Assembly (NCBI GenBank): GCA_022759345.1
Contig: JAEMPK010000178.1
Coordinates: 1-14,918, forward strand
DNA length: 14,918 nucleotides
Direction: 5' to 3'
Source of the DNA: Pyrobaculum sp.
GTDB taxonomy: Archaea > Thermoproteota > Thermoprotei > Thermoproteales > Thermoproteaceae
The notes beneath the pieces are model-generated. The model was given only the letters and a program-made list of their open reading frames with translations. It was not told the origin of the DNA and made no database searches. Shown here piece by piece: positions 1-5,042 of this stretch. Numbering within the stretch: the first letter of the stretch is position 1; each line of letters starts with the position of its first letter. A program made the translations under genes and the position numbers.

Positions 1-629
1 ACGAGGGAGCTGGGAAAGAACACAGTTGCGAGTCGCCGGGCGTCGGCCTCGGCATTGCCCGTATCCCCCGCCACAAAGGTTCGCTGTGGCCCCGGGGCTG
101 TTTTGCGCCTAATACGGTGGGCGGCCGGAGGGCCCACCCGCCGAAGGTGGAGAAGAAGCTACACGAAGAGATAAACAAGAAGGAGAAAAACCTCGCCATA
201 AGATCTGCCATAGCCGCCACCGGGTACAAGTCTTGGGTAGCTGCCCGAGGCCACGTGGTGGACAAGGTGCCCTCTCTTCCGCTCGCCGTCGTGGGCGAGG
301 CGGAGAAGATAAGCCGTGCGAAGGAGGCTAGGAAGCTCTTTGAGGCCTTGGGGCTGTGGCCCGACGTGGAGCGCGCCGCCGAGGGTTTGAAGATTAGGTC
401 TGGGAAGGGCAAGATGCGCGGGAGGCGGTACAAGGAGCCGAAGAGCGTGTTAGTGGTGGTGTCCAGCGTCGACGCGCCCCTCATCGCCGCCGTACGGAAC
501 TTCCCCGGCGTCGACGTCGTTGCCGCGGATAACCTCAACATGCTCGTGCTTGCGCCAGGCGGCGCGCCGGGCCGATTGACGCTCTGGACTGTACCAGCGA
601 TAGAAAAGCTGAGAGGGTTGTTTCTATGA
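1..629 (+). CDS. rpl4: 50S ribosomal protein L4, 5'-truncated by window edge, apparent frameshift near base 30
   Basis: Large-subunit ribosomal protein uL4, which lines part of the peptide exit tunnel. The reading frame with codons starting at base 3 gives the archaeal L4 core: LGIARIPR, KGSLWPRG, then NTVGGRRAHPPKVEKK, IRSAIAATG, RSGKGKMRGRRYKEPK, and LAPGGAPGRLT before the stop at 627-629. The GTG at 117 is an internal valine codon, not the start; the gene begins before the window. In bases 1-30 the matching L4 residues (RELGKNTVA) lie in frame 1 instead, and family alignment from memory (Sulfolobus has GKRTSALSFGINLGIAR here) fits GKNTVA directly joined to ESPGVGLGIAR. That needs one extra base near 28-32 (GCGAG read as GCGGAG). 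A sequencing error is the simplest explanation in an essential gene. The stop overlaps the rpl23 start as ATGA. Confidence 0.93.
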   Translation, partial: EGAGKEHSCESPGVGLGIARIPRHKGSLWPRGCFAPNTVGGRRAHPPKVEKKLHEEINKKEKNLAIRSAIAATGYKSWVAARGHVVDKVPSLPLAVVGEAEKISRAKEARKLFEALGLWPDVERAAEGLKIRSGKGKMRGRRYKEPKSVLVVVSSVDAPLIAAVRNFPGVDVVAADNLNMLVLAPGGAPGRLTLWTVPAIEKLRGLFL

Positions 630-871
630 TTAGACGTTTCGTAGTCACAGAAAAGGCACTTCGCCTCGCCGAGAAGGAAAACAAGATAACGGTGATTGTA
701 GATAGGGCGGCCACCAAGAAACAGATAGCAGACGAAATCCGGCGGCTCTACGGCGTCGAGGTCGAGAAAGTAAACACGCTCATAACACCGGAGGGGGAGA
801 AGAAGGCGTATGTGAAGCTGACAAAGGAACACAACGCCATGGACCTCTTAAGTAGATTAGGCGTCTTGTAA
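626..871 (+). CDS. rpl23: 50S ribosomal protein L23
   Basis: Ribosomal protein uL23, 81 residues, the usual archaeal length. It binds domain III of 23S rRNA at the tunnel exit and is the docking point for SRP and nascent-chain factors. Visible signatures are the N-terminal VTEKALRLAEKENKI segment, the ATKKQIADEIRRLYGVEV helix, and KVNTLITPEGEKKAYVKL, which is the beta-hairpin region. The ATG at 626 overlaps the rpl4 stop (ATGA), so the two are translationally coupled. In most archaea L2, S19 and L22 follow L23; here a noncoding stretch and opposite-strand genes follow, so the operon ends at this gene. Confidence 0.96.
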   Translation: MIRRFVVTEKALRLAEKENKITVIVDRAATKKQIADEIRRLYGVEVEKVNTLITPEGEKKAYVKLTKEHNAMDLLSRLGVL

Positions 872-912
872 CTGTAGACATTTCCCGCCTCAAGGGGGCA
901 GTAAGCTGTTGC

Positions 913-923
913 AAAAATATTAA
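913..923 (+). promoter_or_regulatory. TATA-like box upstream of the C/D sRNA candidate
   Basis: The AT-only run AAAAATATTAA lies in GC-rich surroundings. Its centre is about 25-28 bases before position 943-946, which would put the transcription start just ahead of the C box at 947. This spacing is that of archaeal TBP/TFB promoters and supports independent transcription of the small RNA. Confidence 0.5.
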
Positions 924-941
924 GATGGGGACAACTAACCA

Positions 942-1000
942 TTGGCGTGATGTCGGTTTTAAGTTCGGAAAGATGAAGACGAACCCACGAACTGAACCTA
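942..1000 (+). ncRNA. candidate C/D box sRNA (2'-O-methylation guide)
   Basis: Order of elements: C-like box GTGATGT (947-953, 6 of 7 to RUGAUGA), a 12-base guide (954-965), D'-like CGGA (966-969, 3 of 4), C'-like AAGATGA (970-976, 6 of 7), a guide of up to 15 bases (977-991), and a perfect D box CTGA (992-995). Total size of about 50-60 bases fits archaeal C/D sRNAs, which bind L7Ae, Nop5 and fibrillarin. By the N+5 rule the D'-guide would pair with AACUUAAA(G) and point to the second U; this resembles archaeal 16S rRNA helix 27 (around E. coli 910-916, recalled, not searched). The D-guide complements UUCGUGGGUUCG, which resembles a tRNA T-arm. Weak points are the imperfect boxes, zero D'-C' spacing and a poor terminal stem. 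Confidence 0.45.
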
Positions 1001-1059
1001 AAGGCCAGTAGAATTTATCCGGCCCGAGAAGGCTGTGTAGAAGGCTCCTCCGCGGCCAA

Positions 1060-1070
1060 GCTATATATCT
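1060..1070 (+). promoter_or_regulatory. TATA-like box in front of a base-paired intergenic segment
   Basis: The run GCTATATATCT is a good archaeal TATA match; a transcript would start about 25 bases on, near 1087-1092. No ORF of note follows, so if it is used the product is an untranslated RNA reading toward the convergent gene end at 1220. Confidence 0.4.
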
Positions 1071-1086
1071 AGACGTGTTGGCTAAA

Positions 1087-1215
1087 TGGGGGACAGGAGT
1101 GGCTTAGGGAGAGGCTGTCGGAAGCCACCTCCGCCCAAGGTAGCCTAGGTCGATGAGAAAGACTTTGCGTGGTGAAAATAAAGAGGTGGCTGTCGGGGGT
1201 TAGGCGGGGTGGTTG
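1087..1215 (+). ncRNA. candidate structured RNA of unknown class
   Basis: The segment AGCCACCTC (1123-1131) is exactly complementary over nine bases to GAGGTGGCT (1183-1191), and the stem can extend outward after one mismatch with 1118-1121 and 1193-1196. The same strand can instead pair upstream: AAGCCA plus CTCC (1122-1132) with GGAG plus TGGCTT (1096-1105), ten pairs with one bulged C. The two helices exclude each other. A small hairpin at 1147-1165 lies inside the larger loop. The word GGCTGTCGG occurs twice (1113-1121 and 1188-1196). A TATA box lies in the right place upstream. I do not recognise the family; it lacks the conserved RNase P and SRP words I looked for. Confidence 0.3.
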
Positions 1216-1219
1216 TTAG

Positions 1220-1579
1220 CTAGAGCTTTCTAAGGAGCCGTAGCCAGGTGGCGATGGACTCGCCGCCGGCTACGAGTTTGTTTTTAATTAGCCAATACTG
1301 TGTCGCGAGTCCCCGGTGGACTAGATACGCGGCGAACATGTTCACTAGAATCTTCGTCTGTCCCCGCCTGATGAGGCCTTTAATGTACTCCAGTGGGTAG
1401 TCTCTAGCCACTGGGTTTCCCTTTTCCGCGGACTCCCGCGCCCTGAGAGTCAGGAGGGTGAGGCCCGTCTCTTTGAGCCACTTCTCGAATTTCGTCACCT
1501 CCTCTCTATACGCCTTTGCGATGTCTGTTTCTATGAAGTGGCGCCAATACCGCATTAACTCCTTCAAAACAGAATCCAC
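1220..1579 (-). CDS. uncharacterised 119-aa helical protein
   Basis: I do not recognise this protein. It has 119 residues, starts with ATG, and is rich in charged and leucine residues with a pattern suggesting nearly all alpha-helix: an amphipathic N-terminal part (VLKELMRYWRHFIE; FEKWLKE), a middle helix IKGLIRRGQTKILVNMFAAY, and a tail ATWLRLLRKL. It has no signal peptide, no convincing membrane helix and no cysteine. The minus-strand run TTTTTAAAC, overlapping the csl4 stop codon about 20-25 bases upstream of the ATG, looks like its own TATA box, which favours a real gene. It lies downstream of csl4 on the same strand with a 20-base gap. Any link to the exosome is speculation from position only. 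Confidence 0.7.
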   Translation of the reverse strand: MDSVLKELMRYWRHFIETDIAKAYREEVTKFEKWLKETGLTLLTLRARESAEKGNPVARDYPLEYIKGLIRRGQTKILVNMFAAYLVHRGLATQYWLIKNKLVAGGESIATWLRLLRKL

Positions 1580-1598
1580 ATAGACAAGACGAAGCTTG

Positions 1599-1609
1599 TT
1601 TAAAAATTA
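1599..1609 (-). promoter_or_regulatory. TATA-like box for the 119-aa gene
   Basis: On the minus strand the run reads TAATTTTTAAA and overlaps the last codons and stop of csl4. Its centre is about 25 bases from the ATG at 1579, the leaderless spacing seen at other genes in this window. Confidence 0.45.
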
Positions 1610-2142
1610 GCTGTGTAGTGCCCCGTTGCGATTTTTCTCTTTACTTCAATGGCGCAGTTGGGGCAGTAGAGCGTGGCGCCGCGTCGTTTCAACACAGAGC
1701 CGCATCGGGGGCAGCGGGAGAGGACGGAGCCGTAGGTGGCGCCGCGTATGCTCACCACAAGAGGCGGGCCGTGTGTTGAGATTACCCTGGCTCTTATGTA
1801 GTCGCCTATCCCCAGCTCCCCCTCTGCGAAGAAGTAGGGTAACACCCCGGTGAAGGTGTATTTGAGGTCCACAGGCCCCTTCTGCCCCTCTACGGCGAAG
1901 CATCTGAGCTGATACGCCCTCCGCCCCTTGCCTGTCACTTGGCAGTAGACCACAGCCCCTGGCTGGGGCATTGCGGGGTCTTTCAGCGGCTTTACCACGG
2001 CTGTGTGCGTCTTTTCGTCGAACGACGCCGCGCCCAGAACAGAGGATATGTACTTGTGGTCGAGGCTGTAGGCTGAGCCTTTAACTTCGAACTCCTCTGC
2101 GTATGCCAGTGTCTCTCCTGGCGTGACGATGATCTTCTTCAC
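1600..2142 (-). CDS. csl4: archaeal exosome subunit Csl4
   Basis: RNA-binding cap subunit of the archaeal exosome, which sits on the Rrp41/Rrp42 hexamer and helps recruit substrates and DnaG. It has 180 residues, typical of the family. Domains: an N-terminal domain (1-60) with VTPGETLAYAEEF and a short beta fold; an S1-type OB domain (about 61-140) starting PGAVVYCQVTGKGRRAYQL and ending DYIRARVISTHGPPLVVSI; and a C-terminal zinc ribbon with CPRCG (C144, C147) and CPNC (C160, C163). The start is GTG at 2142, with an AT-rich TATA-like element 20-30 bases upstream shared with the divergent gene at 2195. Csl4 beside RpoL and a DUF2067 gene matches archaeal gene order as I recall it. Confidence 0.93.
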   Translation of the reverse strand: MKKIIVTPGETLAYAEEFEVKGSAYSLDHKYISSVLGAASFDEKTHTAVVKPLKDPAMPQPGAVVYCQVTGKGRRAYQLRCFAVEGQKGPVDLKYTFTGVLPYFFAEGELGIGDYIRARVISTHGPPLVVSIRGATYGSVLSRCPRCGSVLKRRGATLYCPNCAIEVKRKIATGHYTANF

Positions 2143-2159
2143 GTACGCTGGTGGGCGTG

Positions 2160-2173
2160 TGTATAAATTTTTA
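2160..2173. promoter_or_regulatory. AT-rich element, putative bidirectional TATA box
   Basis: The run TGTATAAATTTTTA is the only AT-rich stretch between the divergent csl4 (start 2142, minus) and the gene starting at 2195 (plus). Its centre is about 25 bases from the csl4 GTG and about 28 from the GTG at 2195, so one element is well placed to act as TATA box in both directions. Confidence 0.5.
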
Positions 2174-2194
2174 ACTCAGCCCAGGGAGGCTTGT

Positions 2195-2791
2195 GTGTAC
2201 GTAACTCTGTCGTTTAGTTTCCGCACGAGAGAGGAGGTGGAGAGGTTTCTTACGTTCCTAGAGAAGCACATAAAGACGACGTATATCGTCAGCACGAGGC
2301 TGACGCATGTCTATGTACAGCTGGAGGGCGAGGAGAAGGAGCTCGTAGACGCGGTGGCGCTTGTAAAAAGACTTGCGGGGCTGGCAAGAGAGGGGCGGTC
2401 AGTGGTGCAGATACCATTGCTCGTCCTGTTCAGAGACGCAGAGCTTGTGAGGCCCATACCGCCGGACGTCCTCGCAGACGCGTTGACGTTCAAAGGCCTC
2501 TTTGCAGAAGTCCGCGGAGACGTCCTTGAAACTGAGCTCGGCTACGAAGAAGTGCTTAAGGCGGCTGAGACCCTCTCGAAGATGTATGAAGAGGCTGAGA
2601 AACATCCGCTGACCCCCTCGGCGAAGAGGGTGGTGGTGGCCTACGCCTACGCCAGAGAGATCTCTATAGAAACCGCCATAGAGGAGCTGGTAAAGGCCGG
2701 TATTTTAAACAGAGGCGCCGTGTTGAGCCTCCGGCGCTCTCCTGAAGAGACGCGAAGTCTTCTCTTGGAAAATTTAAATAATCGTAGATAA
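2195..2791 (+). CDS. DUF2067-like archaeal protein of unknown function
   Basis: A 198-residue protein when started at GTG 2195. This start is preferred over an upstream GTG at 2123 because a GGGAGG ribosome-binding site lies at 2184-2189, a TATA box lies at 2160-2173, and the earlier start would overlap csl4. The N-terminal half looks alpha/beta (VTLSFSFRTREEVERFLTFL, then a beta pair TYIVSTRLTHVYVQLEG), as in KH-like RNA-binding folds; the C-terminal half is helical (EVLKAAETLSKMYEEAEKH; TAIEELVKAGILN). The size and position next to csl4 and rpoL fit the archaeal family DUF2067, but that naming is from memory. No catalytic motif is visible. It stops nine bases before rpoL and probably shares its transcript, suggesting a role in RNA metabolism or transcription. 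Confidence 0.8.
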   Translation: MYVTLSFSFRTREEVERFLTFLEKHIKTTYIVSTRLTHVYVQLEGEEKELVDAVALVKRLAGLAREGRSVVQIPLLVLFRDAELVRPIPPDVLADALTFKGLFAEVRGDVLETELGYEEVLKAAETLSKMYEEAEKHPLTPSAKRVVVAYAYAREISIETAIEELVKAGILNRGAVLSLRRSPEETRSLLLENLNNRR

Positions 2792-2800
2792 GCCCTCTGC

Positions 2801-3070
2801 GTGTTTAATCTCGAGATTTTAAGACTAGACGACAAGTATCTAGAGATCAAGGTAAAGGGAGAAACCTACACCCTATTCTCACCACTTGTGGAATACCTCT
2901 CCAACGACCCCGACGTCGAATATGTGCAGTTCGACGTGGACCACCCCCTGCAGGAAAACGCCTACTTCAAGCTGAAGGTGAGGAGAGGCACTCCCCTCGA
3001 GGCGGTGAAGAGAGCGGTGAACTCTATTCTGGCAGACCTCGAGGAGCTCGAGAAGAGTCTTTTCCAGTGA
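2801..3070 (+). CDS. rpoL: DNA-directed RNA polymerase subunit L (Rpb11-like)
   Basis: Archaeal RNA polymerase subunit L, the counterpart of eukaryotic Rpb11 and of one bacterial alpha N-terminal domain. It pairs with subunit D to form the assembly platform. The 89 residues match family length. Recognisable parts are LEIKVKGETYTLFSPLVEYL, the DVEYVQFDVDHPLQENAYF segment with the family DHP motif, the strand KLKVRRGTPLEAV, and the long C-terminal helix ILADLEELEKSLF. The start is GTG at 2801, nine bases after the preceding stop. The stop TGA (3068-3070) overlaps the GTG of nep1. Confidence 0.94.
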   Translation: MFNLEILRLDDKYLEIKVKGETYTLFSPLVEYLSNDPDVEYVQFDVDHPLQENAYFKLKVRRGTPLEAVKRAVNSILADLEELEKSLFQ

Positions 3071-3732
3071 TTCTGGTATTGGCGGAGTCTGCGCTGGAGC
3101 TCGTGCCCAGCGAGCTCTGGCGCCACCCGGCGGTGTTGGCCGACGCGAAGAGGCGGAGGAAGAAGCCCGGCGAGATTCTGCTCGACAGATCTCGGCACCA
3201 CCCAGCCATGCGCGACCTGCCGGACGCCTCTAGGCGGGGGAGGCCCGACATCGTCCACCAAGTCCTCCAAGTTTTTCAATACAGCATATTGAACAAGAGA
3301 GGCCTGGGCCGGGCGTATGTACATACGCGGGATGACTACGTGATTTCGCTGAGGCCGGAGACGAGGCCGCCGAAGAGCTACAACAACTTCGTGTCGTTGT
3401 TAGAGCAGTTGTACAAGGTCGGAAGGGTGCCGCCCAGCGGCGAGCCGCTTATGGAGCTTCATAAAAAAGACCTCCGCCGGTTGCTAGAGGAGCTCGGGGG
3501 TAGGTGGGTGGTTCTGCACGAGACTGGAGAGAAACTGCCTCTGTTGGATCTAGGCGCCGCCTTGTTGAATTCTGTGGTTGTGGTGGGCGGCTTCCCCCAC
3601 GGTGACTTTGAAAACAGGTGGGTTTTAGAGGAGGCGGTAGGTAGGTATAGAATAGGCGACGAGACGATGGACGCTCCGCAAGCGATCTGTAGAGCCGTGG
3701 TGGCTGCAGAAGCGGCGGCTGGCTTGTTATGA
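3067..3732 (+). CDS. nep1: ribosome biogenesis SPOUT methyltransferase Nep1 (Emg1)
   Basis: Nep1 N1-methylates a pseudouridine in helix 35 of 16S rRNA using S-adenosylmethionine and assists small-subunit assembly. At 221 residues it has family length. Visible motifs are LVLAESALELVP at the N-terminus, KPGEILLDRSRHHPAM (33-48), RGRPDIVHQVL (57-67), the strand AYVHTRDDYVISLRPETRPP with NNFVSLLEQL, and the C-terminal trefoil-knot region with VVVGGFPHGDF (171-181), the cofactor-binding loop. The GTG start overlaps the rpoL stop (GTGA) and the stop overlaps the next gene by ATGA, so rpoL, nep1 and the TIM-barrel gene form a coupled operon. Confidence 0.95.
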   Translation: MILVLAESALELVPSELWRHPAVLADAKRRRKKPGEILLDRSRHHPAMRDLPDASRRGRPDIVHQVLQVFQYSILNKRGLGRAYVHTRDDYVISLRPETRPPKSYNNFVSLLEQLYKVGRVPPSGEPLMELHKKDLRRLLEELGGRWVVLHETGEKLPLLDLGAALLNSVVVVGGFPHGDFENRWVLEEAVGRYRIGDETMDAPQAICRAVVAAEAAAGLL

Positions 3733-4478
3733 ACTACCAAGTATACCTCAAGAAGAGGGGCCGGTGGCGCCAGCTCCTCAGATATGTAGAACAAGCCGGC
3801 GTGCCGTACGTCTTAGAGGTGGAGAGACTTGATACTTCTAAGTCCCCCCTCACGGCGGCTCTTGAGTTTAGGGAGACGCCGCCTGAGGCGTTGACGTTGC
3901 CCCGCGTCGGTGAGGAGGAGTTCGACTGGTATGTAATGTTTGCAGACGCCTTAGATGTAAGAAGGCTTGTGCTCCCTCCACCGCCCGCTCTCCAGGCGGC
4001 GGCCGCCATATACGACAAGGCTGTGGAATACGGAATAGAGGTGAACTGGATCTACGGAACGCCGCCTATGACGAGGCCCGTCGATGTTGAACAAGTCGCG
4101 AGGTCTATCAGGCCTACGGCGGCTAGGATAGTCTACGACCCGGTCAAGGCAAAGGGGACTAAGGAGATATATAGAACCATAGTGGCGCTCAGCGGCTACA
4201 TAAGAGAAATCTACCTATCGAACAGGCGGGGCGAGAGGGGGCCGCGCCTCCCGCCGTTCGACCCAATTGGGCGTATAAACTTTGTCGAGATACTACAAGC
4301 CTTGTACCTAATCCAGTGGGAGGGCCACATCACCATTAGGCAAGCCGCCCAATTTTTCGACGAGCTAGACCTCCAGCTCCGCATCGGATCTGAAGTTTTA
4401 GAGACTACGAGAAGCGTAGGGGTCTCTAAAAAGGTGCAAAGACGAGTGGCAGAAGTTCTCAACGAATTAATGCAATAA
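3729..4478 (+). CDS. xylose-isomerase/AP-endonuclease-like TIM-barrel protein, function unknown
   Basis: A 249-residue protein with hints of the xylose isomerase-like TIM barrel (sugar-phosphate isomerase/epimerase and endonuclease IV superfamily). The best clue is residues 161-203: a strand REIYLSNRRGERG, then LPPFDPIGRINFVEILQAL and a WEGHITI strand. This parallels the superfamily pattern of HLxD, LPPGxGxIDFxxILxxL and GxxGxxxIE. Other strands would be VPYVLEVERLD, WYVMFADAL and EVNWIYG. The metal-binding His, Glu and Asp residues of active members are not obviously retained: the usual HLxD is YLSN and the final glutamate is R204. It may therefore be non-catalytic or have changed activity. 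It overlaps nep1 by ATGA, the strongest sign of a role near ribosome assembly. Confidence 0.85.
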   Translation: MNYQVYLKKRGRWRQLLRYVEQAGVPYVLEVERLDTSKSPLTAALEFRETPPEALTLPRVGEEEFDWYVMFADALDVRRLVLPPPPALQAAAAIYDKAVEYGIEVNWIYGTPPMTRPVDVEQVARSIRPTAARIVYDPVKAKGTKEIYRTIVALSGYIREIYLSNRRGERGPRLPPFDPIGRINFVEILQALYLIQWEGHITIRQAAQFFDELDLQLRIGSEVLETTRSVGVSKKVQRRVAEVLNELMQ

Positions 4479-4500
4479 GACAAAGCAGAATATGTATTAA

Positions 4501-5012
4501 TTTCTTTATAATATTCCCTTCGGCTATGGAGTCACGGTAGCTGTTTTGGATACAGGCATCGACTACAAACATCCAGAGCTCTACGGAAAAGTGGTGTATT
4601 GTATATACACCGTGGGGACCAGCCTTTACAAACGCATGAACTTGGGGAAGTGCGCAGATAGGAACGGCCACGGTACGCACGTCGCCGGCATAATCGCGGC
4701 TTCTCTCAACAACGTCGGCGTGGCTGGGGTGGCGCCCAAAGTCCGGCTGGTGGCCGTCAAGGTCTTAAGCGACTCCGGAAGCGGCTACTACAGCGACATT
4801 GCAGAAGGCATAGTGGAGGCCGTAAAGGCCGGCGTCAAGATATTGTCGATGTCGCTGGGCGGACCCTCAGACTCTTCAGTGCTCAGAGACGCGTCTTACT
4901 GGGCCTACCAACAAGGCGCCATACAGGTAGTAGCCGCCGGAAACTCAGGTTCAGCGGCTACGGGCTTGTGGACGCCTACGTGGCGGTAAATGCTGCGTTG
5001 GAAATAGGGTAA
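4501..5012 (+). pseudogene. subtilisin-like serine protease (S8) pseudogene with internal deletion
   Basis: The frame from 4501 encodes GYGVTVAVLDTGIDYKHPEL, with the catalytic Asp in DTGID, then NGHGTHVAGIIAA with the catalytic His, an AGVAPKVRLVAVKVLSDSGS segment, ILSMSLGG, and AAGNSG, all classic subtilase core motifs. A stop codon at 4498-4500 precedes it and there is no signal peptide or propeptide. After AAGNSG the frame runs out (stop 4987-4989), but the neighbouring frame from 4953 to 5012 encodes SGYGLVDAYVAVNAALEIG and a stop, the characteristic C-terminal end of the subtilase domain. The intervening part, which should hold the GTSMA catalytic serine, is gone. The gene thus suffered an N-terminal loss and an out-of-frame internal deletion near 4945-4956. 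It cannot make an active protease. Confidence 0.85.
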
Positions 5013-5015
5013 CTC

Positions 5016-5028
5016 TTTTTATATATAC
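5016..5028 (+). promoter_or_regulatory. TATA box for the aconitase-family gene
   Basis: The run TTTTTATATATAC lies directly after the pseudogene end, with its centre 21-25 bases before the ATG at 5043. The spacing implies a leaderless transcript. Confidence 0.6.
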
Positions 5029-5042
5029 AACGTCTCTCCTAT

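Larger units (their letters stand above)
872..1219. other. 348-base intergenic region without a protein gene
   Basis: Between the rpl23 stop and the 3' end of the minus-strand 119-aa gene I see no credible coding sequence in either direction. It holds two TATA-like elements on the plus strand (913-923 and 1060-1070). The first precedes a C/D box sRNA candidate and the second precedes a segment with strong potential stems. No T-rich terminator follows rpl23. No tRNA, 5S, SRP RNA or canonical RNase P RNA motif was recognised. Confidence 0.7.

Noticed and set aside
117..629. GTG at 117 as the start of L4
   Set aside because: The frame continues upstream with strongly conserved L4 residues (LGIARIPR, KGSLWPRG), so the gene is cut by the window edge.
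748..942. A minus-strand 64-residue frame over the end of rpl23
   Set aside because: It lies largely antisense to rpl23, has no recognisable motif and no promoter; it overlaps the sRNA promoter region.
977..995. C/D guide for tRNA Cm56, which is sRNA-guided in Pyrobaculum as I recall
   Set aside because: The guide does resemble a T-arm complement, but the base paired with C56 would lie 11, not 5, positions from the D box, so the N+5 rule points elsewhere.
1085..1215. RNase P RNA, SRP RNA or tRNA
   Set aside because: I looked for the conserved RNase P P4 words, the SRP helix 8 loop and T-loop/acceptor pairing of a tRNA and did not find them. A diverged minimal RNase P RNA cannot be fully excluded by eye.
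4546..4989. A small intact subtilase of 147 residues
   Set aside because: It lacks signal, propeptide and catalytic serine, begins inside the core beta-strand, and its true C-terminal motif lies in another frame; it is a pseudogene.
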